A program made the translations under genes and the position numbers. A DNA stretch of 42,016 nt, taken from assembly GCA_947476475.1 (NCBI GenBank), contig CANJQT010000024.1:1-42016 (forward strand). Reading direction: 5' to 3'. The notes under the pieces were generated by a model. The model was not told where the DNA came from and did not search any database. It was given only the letters and a program-made list of their open reading frames with translations. Positions 33,548 to 41,378 of this stretch are shown here, one piece after another; within the stretch, counting starts at the first letter, position 1, and every line of letters starts with the position of its first letter. The stretch comes from Paracoccaceae bacterium. GTDB lineage: Bacteria; Pseudomonadota; Alphaproteobacteria; Rhodobacterales; Rhodobacteraceae.

Positions 33548-33754
33548 ATGCAGGTCAGCGTTCGCGACAACAATGTCGAACAGGCGCTTCGCGCACTGAA
33601 GAAAAAACTTCAGCGCGAGGGTGTGTTTCGTGAAATGAAGCTCAAGCAACATTTCGAAAAACCGTCCGTGAAGAAAGCCCGCGAGCAAGCCGAAGCCGTT
33701 CGGCGCGCCCGGAAACTGGCGCGCAAGAAGGCCCAGCGCGAAGGCGCTATCTAA
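33548..33754 (+). CDS. rpsU: 30S ribosomal protein S21
   Basis: A 68-residue basic protein of the small subunit, involved in initiation. It begins [20 protein letters not shown], continues with [20 protein letters not shown] and ends in a lysine/arginine-rich tail, [13 protein letters not shown]. It is a single-gene unit ended by a clear terminator. A small stem-loop lies between the ribosome site and the start codon. Confidence 0.96.
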   Translation: MQVSVRDNNVEQALRALKKKLQREGVFREMKLKQHFEKPSVKKAREQAEAVRRARKLARKKAQREGAI

Positions 33755-33811
33755 GCCTTTTGCACCGGCTCTTGCCCGGAACGTTGGCGGGGGAAACCTC
33801 GCACCACGATG

Positions 33812-33841
33812 AACCCCTGGGGCCCGGCCACAGGGGTTTTT
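33812..33841 (+). terminator. Rho-independent terminator of rpsU
   Basis: AACCCCTG pairs with CAGGGGTT around a GC-rich loop and is followed by a short T run. It lies about 57 bases after the stop codon. Confidence 0.85.
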
Positions 33842-33927
33842 CATTGGCAAACCGCCGCCTACGGGCAATTTTGCGGTTTGCGTCAGCCGCCAGTCTGGCT
33901 AAGACAGTCAAACCCGGAGGACAAACG

Positions 33928-34383
33928 ATGATCCACACCACCCGTCGCGCAGCTCTTGGCCTGTGCCTTGCCGCCCTTGCCGCCTGTGGCGCACGTTCCC
34001 CGAAAAACGAGCCGCAGTTCACCGGCAACACGCCACAGATGCAGCGGCTGGTCGCACATTATGCCAATCTTTACGACATTCCCGAATCGTTGATCCACCG
34101 GGTGATCCGGCGCGAAAGCGGCTACAATCCGCGCGCCCAAAACCGCAGCTACTATGGCCTGATGCAGATCGACCCGCGCACCGCCCGTACCATGGGCTAT
34201 GATGGTCCCGCCGAGGGACTTCTGGATGCGGAAACCAACCTGAAATACGCCGGGAAATACCTGCGCGGCGCCTGGCTGGTGGCACGCGGCAGTCAGGACC
34301 GCGCGATCATGTGGTATTCGAAAGGCTATTATTATGAGGCAAAGCGCATGGGACTGTTGGAAGAGACCGGCCTGCGCGCATGA
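33928..34383 (+). CDS. Lytic transglycosylase lipoprotein, SLT domain
   Basis: A 151-residue protein that would cleave the glycan strands of peptidoglycan in the periplasm. The N-terminus is a lipoprotein signal, TTRRAALGLCLAALAAC, with the acylated cysteine at residue 20. The SLT domain carries the catalytic glutamate E63 in IRRESGYNPRAQN, then YYGLMQIDPRTARTMGY and the closing NLKYAGKYLRGAWL. GGAGG lies seven bases before the ATG at 33928. It is short for the class, holding just the catalytic domain. Its acylation would require Lnt, encoded earlier in the window. Confidence 0.9.
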   Translation: MIHTTRRAALGLCLAALAACGARSPKNEPQFTGNTPQMQRLVAHYANLYDIPESLIHRVIRRESGYNPRAQNRSYYGLMQIDPRTARTMGYDGPAEGLLDAETNLKYAGKYLRGAWLVARGSQDRAIMWYSKGYYYEAKRMGLLEETGLRA

Positions 34384-34426
34384 CACTGCCGGGCTTTGCG
34401 CCCCCTCGTATGGATGCTTCGAATGA

Positions 34427-34885
34427 TCAGACCGGGATCGCCGTGGTCTTGAAAACGGTGCGCAGCGCGAAAGAGGAATGCATCTGCGCAACCCCGGGTA
34501 GGCGCGCCAGATACTGGCGGTGAATTCGGGCGAAGTCGTCGGTATCCTGCGCCACGACCTTCAGAAGATAGTCTGCCGTGCCTGCCATCAGGTGACATTC
34601 CAGCACATCGGGCACGCGCCGCACTTCGCGTTCAAACGCCTCCAGCACCTCGTCCGCCTGCCCCGAAAGGGTGATTTCCACGAACACAGTTGTCGGGCGT
34701 CCCATCCGCCGCGCATCCAGCAGCGCCACATAGCCATGAATGAACCCTTCCGCCTCCAGCCGCTGCACCCGGCGGTGGCAGGCTGAAGGCGACAAGTTGG
34801 CGCGTTCGGAAAGGTCGGCATTTGTCAGGCGACCCTCTTTCTGCAGCGCAGAAAGTATCCGACGATCTGTCGCGTCTATTTCCAT
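34427..34885 (-). CDS. Lrp/AsnC-family transcriptional regulator
   Basis: A 152-residue protein with the Lrp helix-turn-helix at the N-terminus (IDATDRRILSALQKEGRLTN, ADLSERANLSPSACHRRVQR) and the ligand-binding RAM domain after residue 65 (VFVEITLSGQ, LECHLMAGTADYLLKVV, FALRTVFKT). It is divergent from alanine dehydrogenase, the arrangement of AldR/AldT-type activators that respond to alanine, so it very likely controls ald. A dyad around TTCGAA lies in the region between. Confidence 0.9.
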   Translation of the reverse strand: MEIDATDRRILSALQKEGRLTNADLSERANLSPSACHRRVQRLEAEGFIHGYVALLDARRMGRPTTVFVEITLSGQADEVLEAFEREVRRVPDVLECHLMAGTADYLLKVVAQDTDDFARIHRQYLARLPGVAQMHSSFALRTVFKTTAIPV

Positions 34886-34911
34886 ATTGGCGCACGATCC
34901 TTTCGCATATT

Positions 34912-34932
34912 AAGTATTTTTTCGAAGATACT
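34912..34932. promoter_or_regulatory. Candidate Lrp-type operator between the lrp-like gene and ald
   Basis: AGTATTTTTTCGAAGATACT is an imperfect A/T-rich dyad around TTCGAA, placed 27 bases before the regulator start and about 95 before ald. Such sites suit Lrp-family proteins. Confidence 0.35.
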
Positions 34933-35026
34933 GCGGAATTACCGGGAATGCACCACCGATCTTTGCAAAGCAATTGCGTGCCAAAACGGGCATTCTTCCG
35001 TCAGCATCATTCGGGAAGGACCCATC

Positions 35027-36142
35027 ATGAAAATCGGCTGCCCAAAGGAAATCAAACCGCAGGAATTCCGCGTCGGCATGACGCCCAACGCGGCGCGTGA
35101 AGCCATTTCCCACGGCCATGACGTCTATATGGAAAAGAATGCCGGCACTGGCGCGGGCTTTTCGGATGCAGACTATGTCGCCGTCGGCGCCAAGATCCTC
35201 GACACAGCGGCAGAGATCTTCGCCAAGGCCGACATGATCGTGAAGGTTAAGGAACCGCAGCCAGTCGAATGTGCAATGCTGCGCGAAGGCCAGATCCTGT
35301 TTACCTACCTGCATCTGGCGCCCGATCCGGAACAGACCCATGCGCTGCTGAAATCGGGCGCGACCTGCATCGCCTATGAAACCGTGACCGACCGCATGGG
35401 GGGCCTGCCGCTTCTGGCCCCGATGTCGGAAGTCGCCGGTCGTCTGGCCCCGCAGGTCGGTGCCTGGACGCTGCAAAAGGCCAATGGCGGTCGTGGCGTG
35501 CTGCTGGGTGGCGTGCCCGGCGTGTCGCCCGCCAAGGTGCTGGTCATCGGCGGCGGTGTCGTCGGCACCCACGCGGCCAAGATCGCCGCCGGCATGGGCG
35601 CGGATGTAACCGTGCTTGACCGTTCCATCCCGCGCTTGCGTTATCTGGACGACACGTTCGGCGGCACGTTCAAGAACGCCTATGCCAACGAAGGCAACAC
35701 GATCGAACTGGCGCGTCAGGCCGACATGATCATCGGCGCTGTGCTGATCCCCGGTGCGGCGGCGCCGAAGCTGATCTCGAAGGCCCAGCTGAAGGAACTC
35801 AAGCCCGGCGCAGCCCTTGTGGACGTGGCAATCGATCAGGGCGGATGCTTTGAAACCTCGCACGCTACCACGCACCAAGACCCGATCTACGAAGTCGAAG
35901 GCATCATGCATTACTGCGTGGCCAACATGCCAGGCGCCGTTGCCCGCACCTCGACGCTGGCGCTTGGCAATGCGACCATGCCCTTCATGCTGGCCTTGGC
36001 CGACAAGGGCTGGAAAAAGGCCTGTGCGGATGACGTGCATCTGCTGAATGGCCTGAATGTCCATGCCGGCAAGCTGACCTACGAAGCCGTGGGCAAGGCC
36101 CTGAACCTGCCCTACATCGCTGCCGCAGACGCGCTGAAATAA
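35027..36142 (+). CDS. ald: Alanine dehydrogenase
   Basis: Interconverts L-alanine and pyruvate plus ammonium with NAD. The 371-residue protein starts MKIGCPKEIKPQEFRVGMTP, with the catalytic-domain residues in KVKEPQPVE and LHLAPD, SEVAGRLAPQVGAW, and the nucleotide-binding VLVIGGGVVGTHAAKIAAGM. It ends with the family-typical NVHAGKLTYEAVGKALNLPY. GGGAAGGA lies before the ATG. A strong terminator follows. The divergent Lrp-family gene is the probable regulator. Confidence 0.96.
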   Translation: MKIGCPKEIKPQEFRVGMTPNAAREAISHGHDVYMEKNAGTGAGFSDADYVAVGAKILDTAAEIFAKADMIVKVKEPQPVECAMLREGQILFTYLHLAPDPEQTHALLKSGATCIAYETVTDRMGGLPLLAPMSEVAGRLAPQVGAWTLQKANGGRGVLLGGVPGVSPAKVLVIGGGVVGTHAAKIAAGMGADVTVLDRSIPRLRYLDDTFGGTFKNAYANEGNTIELARQADMIIGAVLIPGAAAPKLISKAQLKELKPGAALVDVAIDQGGCFETSHATTHQDPIYEVEGIMHYCVANMPGAVARTSTLALGNATMPFMLALADKGWKKACADDVHLLNGLNVHAGKLTYEAVGKALNLPYIAAADALK

Positions 36143-36162
36143 GACGCGGAAGCTGAAAACAG

Positions 36163-36189
36163 AAAGGCCCGCCATCTGGCGGGCCTTTT
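36163..36189 (+). terminator. Rho-independent terminator of ald
   Basis: AAAGGCCCGCC pairs over 11 bp with GGCGGGCCTTT around the loop ATCT, followed by a T. It lies 20 bases after the ald stop and may also serve mscL, which converges on it. Confidence 0.9.
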
Positions 36190-36209
36190 GCATTGTCGGC
36201 GGTTGGAAT

Positions 36210-36629
36210 TTACTTCTTCAGCGCATCGCGGATTTGCATCAGCACATCAAGTTCGCTGGGGCCAGACGGTGCTGCTGCAACCTCTTCCTTTTTCAAAGCG
36301 GCATCCTTCACCTTGTTGACCATCTTGACCAGCAGGAAGACGACAAAGGCGATGATAAGGAAGTTGATCACGGCGGTGATGAACGCACCATAGGCAAAGA
36401 CCGGCGCGCCAGCCTCGCGGGCGGCGGCAAGTGAGGCAAATTCGTCCTTGCCAAGGTTCACGTACAGGTTCGAGAAGTCCAACCCGCCAGTCACCAACCC
36501 GATAACCGGATTGATAAGGTCAGCGACCAAAGAACTGACGATCGCTGTGAACGCCGCGCCGATGATGATGCCGACGGCCATGTCCATGACATTACCTTTG
36601 GCGATGAAATTCTTGAACTCGTTGATCAT
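36210..36629 (-). CDS. mscL: Large-conductance mechanosensitive channel
   Basis: A pentameric inner-membrane channel that opens under osmotic shock. The 139-residue protein has the N-terminal helix [20 protein letters not shown], the first membrane segment with [20 protein letters not shown], a periplasmic loop, the second segment around [20 protein letters not shown], and the cytoplasmic helix ending [14 protein letters not shown]. All pore-lining family features are present. It converges on ald. Confidence 0.96.
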   Translation of the reverse strand: MINEFKNFIAKGNVMDMAVGIIIGAAFTAIVSSLVADLINPVIGLVTGGLDFSNLYVNLGKDEFASLAAAREAGAPVFAYGAFITAVINFLIIAFVVFLLVKMVNKVKDAALKKEEVAAAPSGPSELDVLMQIRDALKK

Positions 36630-36758
36630 TTCCAGTCCCTTCGCATGATTGCTACAGTGCAGCGCCCCACCCTCTGCAGAGCATGCGCGAAAAGACTAGC
36701 ACATTGAAGCGCGCCGTTCAGAGGTTTTCGCGGGCCATCGTTCCCCCCTGCAAGCAAC

Positions 36759-38456
36759 TCAGGCAAGCGGCTTTGGCTCTGGGAACAGCCGCGCGGCATC
36801 GGCGGCACTATAGCGGCCCAGCCGGACGTCTTCCGCCACCAGCGCCCGGTCGCGCAGCGCCGAATCTCCATAGCCGCCACCGCCCGGCGTGCGTACCCGC
36901 ACCCGATCGCCGGGGGAAAGCGGTATATCCTGCGCCTTCGACAGATGGTCAGGCACCAGAATCTGCCCGTCCCGGATCACCTCGACACAGTTCACCGCCC
37001 CGTCCTGACCGCCCAGGGCACCTTGCGGCCCGACCCGCCCGTGGTCCATCACGAAACTGGCCCGCGCCTGCCCGCGCAAAAGCTCGATCTCGTAATCCAG
37101 ACCGAAGCCGCCCCGGTGCATGCCCGCCCCCCCTGACCCTTCGTGCAGCGCATAGCGGCGATAAAGGACCGGAAAATTCTGCTCCATGATCTCGACCGGC
37201 GGGGCCTTGGATATGCCTATGGTCGAACAGCCGTTCGCAAGCCCATCATGATCGGCATTGCCGCCATAGCCCCCGCCCGAGATCTGATACATCACATAAT
37301 CCCGCCCCTTTTCCGGATCATGCCCTCCCAGCCCGAAATTGCCCGACGTGCCCGCCGGCGCCGCCGTCACCCGGTCTGGCAAGGCCACGACCAAAGCGGC
37401 AAAGACGGCCTCTGCGATCCGCTGGCTGACCTCGGCCGCGCAGCCCGATACCGGGCGGGGATAGTGGGCGTCAAGGAAAGTGCCCTCGATCCCGGTGATG
37501 GTGAAGGGTTCAAACGCGCCCGCCGACATCGGCACATCGGGAAAGATGTGACGCATCGCCAGATAGACGGCCGAAAAGGTTGTGGCGCGGACTGAATTCA
37601 TTGGCCCCATGCAGGGCGGGCTTGATCCGGCGAAATCAAATGTCAGCCGGCCGGCCGCCCGCGTCACCGTCAGCGCGATGGTCAGCGGTTCATTGACCAC
37701 GCCGTCACTGTCGACAATCGCCGTGGCCTTGTATTGGCCTTCCGCGATCAGCCTCAGATTGGCGGTCATCTGCCGTGCCGCCAGCCCCCGCATTTCCGCA
37801 ATCGCGGCGATGACTGTCGCATCCCCATAGCGGTCAAGGATCGACGACAGGCGGGCGGCGCCCACCAGCAGCGCCGAGGCCTGCGCCTTTACATCACCGA
37901 TCCGTTGTTCGCTGACCCGGATGTTGGAACAGATGACCTGCCACAGTTCCTCATCCATCACCCCCGCCTTGAACAGCTTGACCGGCGGCAAGCGTAGCCC
38001 TTCCTGTTCGGCGCTGATCGCACTGGCCGAAAAGCCCCCTGGCACCGCACCCCCGGTATCGGGCCAATGGCCGGTGTTCGACAACCAGCAGAAGATTTCA
38101 CCACTCCGGTAGAAGGGCATGGCAAAACGCACATCCATCAGATGCGTTCCGCCCAGATAGGGGTCATTGACGATATAGATATCGCCCGGCGCAGGTGCCT
38201 TGGTGACGCCCGACGCGATCCGTTCGATGATATGGCGGGTGGAAAACTGCATCGTCCCCACGAAAACCGGCAGACCACGCGACCCTTGGGCGATCAGGCT
38301 GCCATCCTCGGCCGAATAGATCCCGTCCGACCGGTCATCCGCCTCGGCGATCACCGGCGAAAAGGCTGCACGCGAAAAGGACAGGTCCATCTCGTCGCAA
38401 ACCTGCTGAAGGCCCGCCTGAATGACGGCAAGGGTGATCGGGTCAAGCATTGTCAT
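36759..38456 (-). CDS. hyuB: HyuB-type subunit (N-methylhydantoinase B / 5-oxoprolinase family)
   Basis: Partner of HyuA in ATP-dependent ring opening of hydantoins, 5-oxoproline or similar compounds. The 565-residue protein has LSFSRAAFSPVIAEADDRSD, IYIVNDPYLGGTHLMDVRF, GHWPDTGGAVPGG, GTSGNFGLGGHDPEKG and the C-terminal VRVRTPGGGGYGD typical of HyuB. The start at 38456 (MTMLDPITLA) is chosen by likeness to relatives; the Shine-Dalgarno is weak. It is 73 bases after hyuA and last in the livG-livF-hyuA-hyuB run. Acetone carboxylase subunits are related, but no third subunit is present. Confidence 0.9.
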   Translation of the reverse strand: MTMLDPITLAVIQAGLQQVCDEMDLSFSRAAFSPVIAEADDRSDGIYSAEDGSLIAQGSRGLPVFVGTMQFSTRHIIERIASGVTKAPAPGDIYIVNDPYLGGTHLMDVRFAMPFYRSGEIFCWLSNTGHWPDTGGAVPGGFSASAISAEQEGLRLPPVKLFKAGVMDEELWQVICSNIRVSEQRIGDVKAQASALLVGAARLSSILDRYGDATVIAAIAEMRGLAARQMTANLRLIAEGQYKATAIVDSDGVVNEPLTIALTVTRAAGRLTFDFAGSSPPCMGPMNSVRATTFSAVYLAMRHIFPDVPMSAGAFEPFTITGIEGTFLDAHYPRPVSGCAAEVSQRIAEAVFAALVVALPDRVTAAPAGTSGNFGLGGHDPEKGRDYVMYQISGGGYGGNADHDGLANGCSTIGISKAPPVEIMEQNFPVLYRRYALHEGSGGAGMHRGGFGLDYEIELLRGQARASFVMDHGRVGPQGALGGQDGAVNCVEVIRDGQILVPDHLSKAQDIPLSPGDRVRVRTPGGGGYGDSALRDRALVAEDVRLGRYSAADAARLFPEPKPLA

Positions 38457-38529
38457 CACTGAGACTCTTTCCTTGATCGTTCCGCGCCCGTCCCGCGCAG
38501 GCACGGACCTGCGTTGTTTTTCGCCATCG

Positions 38530-40554
38530 TCAGCCCCCCACCGTCACGATCAGATTGCCCTCGCCGTCCGTCTCCATCCGGTCGCCCGGCTCGATCACGA
38601 TGGTCGTATCCATCTGTTCGATTATCGCCGGCCCCACCAGCCGCGCGTCGCCCGGTAGATGGTCACGCCAATAGACCGGCGTATCCACCCACCCGCCAAA
38701 CCACACCTGCCGCACGCCGGTTTGTGCGTCAGTCACCGCCCCCCGCCGCCCTGCGGGGTCGATCAGCCGCGTCAGGTCAATCTCTGGCCGCCGCCCGATC
38801 ACCGACAGGTTCAGGTTCACCAAAGCGGGCCGGATCGTCGCCAGTTCAACCTTGAACCGTTCGAAATAGGCCCGCTCGAACGCCTGCTGCAAGGCATCGC
38901 GTGTGGGTCTTCCATCGGGCAACGGCACCCGCAGCAGATGGGTCTGGCCGATGAACTGCATATCGACGCTGTATTCCGCCCGCACATCCGTAACCACGAT
39001 CCCTTCATCCGCGATCAGCCGCCGCCCCTCGGTCTCTTGCCCGGCGAATATCGCGGCCACCGCATCCATGTCCGCCCCATCCAGTGGCCGGTTCAGCGTG
39101 CGCACGAAATCATGGCGCAGATCGGCGACCACACAGCCAAGCGCATTGGTAATCCCAGGCCGTGCCGGGATCAGCACCCGCGGAATCGACAGTTCCCGCG
39201 CCAGCGCACACGCATGCAGCGGCCCCGCCCCGCCAAAGGCGAAAAGCGCAAAATCGCGCGGGTCAGCACCGACCGAGATCGACACCATGCGGATCGCCCC
39301 CGCCATATGGATATTGCCCAGCGTCAGAACCGCCTCGGCCGCCCGCTCGGCACCAAGGCCAAGCGGGGCGCCGATCTGATCGGCATAGGCCGCGCGCACC
39401 TGATCCAACGCATGGCCGAACCGTTCCGGCGACAGGCGGCCCAGCAGGATGTTCGCATCCGAAATCGTGGGCCTAAGCCCGCCCCGCCCATAGCAGATCG
39501 GCCCGGGGTTAGACCCCGCACTTTCCGGCCCCACCCGCAACATGCCACCCTGATCCACCCGCGCGATCGACCCACCCCCGGCCCCCACCGTGCGCACATC
39601 GACCATTGGCACATGGATCGGCATGGCATATTCCACCTCGATCTCGTTCGACACCGGCGCGCGGCCCGCCCGGATCATTGCCACATCGGTCGAGGTGCCG
39701 CCCATGTCATAAGTGATCAGGTTGTTTATCCCCGCCCGCCGCCCGGTATAGACCGCCGCCATCACCCCCGACGCCGGACCTGACATCACGGTCTTGACCG
39801 CCTCGCGCGCCACCGCGCGGGAAGACACCATCCCGCCATTGCCGTTCATCACCAGAAGATCGCGCGCGTAACCCTTGGCCTTTAGCTCGTCGGCCAGCCG
39901 CCCGACATAGCGTTCCAACAAGGGCTGCACCGCCGCATTCACCGCCGCCGTCACCCCCCGCTCATATTCCCTGCTTTCTGAAAGTAGGGCATGCCCACAG
40001 GTGATGTAGCGGTTGGGCCAAAGACTGGCGGCGATTTCCGCCGCGCGCAATTCGTGCGCGGGGTTGGCATAGGAATGGAGGAAATGGATCACCAAGCTTT
40101 CGCAGCCCGCGTCGCGCAAGGCGCTGACCGCCCGCGCCACCGCCGCTTCGTCCAACGCCGTCAGCACCCGCCCGCGCGCATCCATCCGTTCGGGAACCTC
40201 AAGCCGCAAGTCGCGGGGAATGACCGGGGTAAAACGACCCGTCATCCCGTAGGGCTGCGGCCTTGTGCGGCGGCCAAGTTCCAGCACATCGCGGAACCCT
40301 TCGGTGGTAATCAAGCCGGTACGCGCCAGCTTGCGTTCCAGAACCGCGTTGGTGGTCGTGGTGGTGCCATGCACGATCAGATCTACATGGGCCAGATCGG
40401 CCCCCGCCTGATCAAGCGCCGCCAGCACCCCGAAAGCCTGATTTTCCAGCGTGGTGGGCACCTTGGCCAGCCGCACCGCCCCGCTTTCGGGGTCGAAGAT
40501 CACCAGATCGGTGAAGGTGCCGCCCACATCTACACCCGCCACAAGCCCGGTCAT
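38530..40554 (-). CDS. hyuA: HyuA-type subunit (N-methylhydantoinase A / 5-oxoprolinase family)
   Basis: ATP-dependent hydrolase subunit of the HyuA/5-oxoprolinase family, with an ASKHA-like fold. It has VAGVDVGGTFTDLVIFD near the N-terminus, HGTTTTTNAVLERK, ITYDMGGTSTDVAMIR, RTVGAGGGSIARVDQGGMLR and ALFAFGGAGPLHACALAREL. Start MTGLVAGVDVGG at 40554 (674 residues) is preferred by family likeness; a GTG at 40569, two bases after the livF stop and downstream of GGGGG, is a fair alternative that would couple it to livF. Together with hyuB it likely opens a cyclic amide taken up by the transporter. Confidence 0.92.
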   Translation of the reverse strand: MTGLVAGVDVGGTFTDLVIFDPESGAVRLAKVPTTLENQAFGVLAALDQAGADLAHVDLIVHGTTTTTNAVLERKLARTGLITTEGFRDVLELGRRTRPQPYGMTGRFTPVIPRDLRLEVPERMDARGRVLTALDEAAVARAVSALRDAGCESLVIHFLHSYANPAHELRAAEIAASLWPNRYITCGHALLSESREYERGVTAAVNAAVQPLLERYVGRLADELKAKGYARDLLVMNGNGGMVSSRAVAREAVKTVMSGPASGVMAAVYTGRRAGINNLITYDMGGTSTDVAMIRAGRAPVSNEIEVEYAMPIHVPMVDVRTVGAGGGSIARVDQGGMLRVGPESAGSNPGPICYGRGGLRPTISDANILLGRLSPERFGHALDQVRAAYADQIGAPLGLGAERAAEAVLTLGNIHMAGAIRMVSISVGADPRDFALFAFGGAGPLHACALARELSIPRVLIPARPGITNALGCVVADLRHDFVRTLNRPLDGADMDAVAAIFAGQETEGRRLIADEGIVVTDVRAEYSVDMQFIGQTHLLRVPLPDGRPTRDALQQAFERAYFERFKVELATIRPALVNLNLSVIGRRPEIDLTRLIDPAGRRGAVTDAQTGVRQVWFGGWVDTPVYWRDHLPGDARLVGPAIIEQMDTTIVIEPGDRMETDGEGNLIVTVGG

Positions 40555-40570
40555 GCGGTCTGCTTTCACC

Positions 40571-41266
40571 TCATACCCCCACATAGGTCTGAAACTGCGG
40601 CGAAGTCGCGATCAGCCCTTCGGCCGCCACGACTTCGGCCACCCGCCCCCCGGTCATGAAGGCCACCCTGTCCGCCACCGCCAGCACGGCGTCCACCCTC
40701 TGCTCTACCAGTATCGTCGCCACCCCGGTGGCCTTCAGATCCTTCACCGTATCGCGGATCAGGGCGATCATTGATGGCTGCAACCCCTCGGTCGGCTCAT
40801 CAAGCAGCAGGACCTTCGGTTCCAGACACAGCGCCCGCGCAATCGCCAGCATCTGCTGCTCGCCCCCCGAAAGCGTGCGCGACACCTGCCCCAGCCGTTC
40901 GCGCAATCTTGGAAACAGGTCCAGCACATGATCCCTGACCCTTGGCCCGCGCGCCCGGCACATCAGCCCGATCTCAAGGTTCTCGGCCACGGTCAGGTCA
41001 CCGAACAGCCGCCGCCCCTGTGGCACATAGCCGATCCCTTCGCGCGGGATCCGGTGTGCAGCAAGCGCCGATACCGTGACCCCATCCAGAACAATCCGCC
41101 CTGCCGCTACCGGCACCTGGCCGATGATCGCCTTCATCAGTGTCGATTTTCCCGCACCGTTGCGCCCCATCACGCAGGTCACCTCGCCTTGGCGCGCTTC
41201 CAGGTTAACGCCACGCAGCACCTGCACGGGGCCATAGCTGGCATCGATTGCCTCAATCGTCAGCAT
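40571..41266 (-). CDS. livF: Branched-chain amino acid-type ABC transporter ATP-binding protein LivF
   Basis: Second ATPase of a LIV-type (HAAT) uptake transporter. The 231-residue protein has MLTIEAIDASYGPVQVLRGV, Walker A GRNGAGKSTLMKA, the signature LSGGEQQMLAIARALCLEPK, Walker B VLLLDEPTEGLQP and the switch histidine region, here LVEQRVDA, as typical for LivF. The ATG at 41266 matches the family start. A 113-base gap separates it from the livG stop; an open frame starting at GTG 41386 would extend it by 40 residues unlike the family. It precedes hyuA in the same operon. Confidence 0.92.
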   Translation of the reverse strand: MLTIEAIDASYGPVQVLRGVNLEARQGEVTCVMGRNGAGKSTLMKAIIGQVPVAAGRIVLDGVTVSALAAHRIPREGIGYVPQGRRLFGDLTVAENLEIGLMCRARGPRVRDHVLDLFPRLRERLGQVSRTLSGGEQQMLAIARALCLEPKVLLLDEPTEGLQPSMIALIRDTVKDLKATGVATILVEQRVDAVLAVADRVAFMTGGRVAEVVAAEGLIATSPQFQTYVGV

Positions 41267-41378
41267 TTGCGTCGCCACCAGATGTGAACCGGTGGGCAAA
41301 GAACCATCGGCCAGGCCCGACTTGTGCCAACCGGACCAGACCGCGCAGACCATGCCGCAGAACGCAAAGTGATGTGCA

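Noticed and set aside
34910-36193. A 427-codon minus-strand frame across ald
   Set aside because: Shadow of alanine dehydrogenase; histidine/glutamine-rich low-quality sequence.
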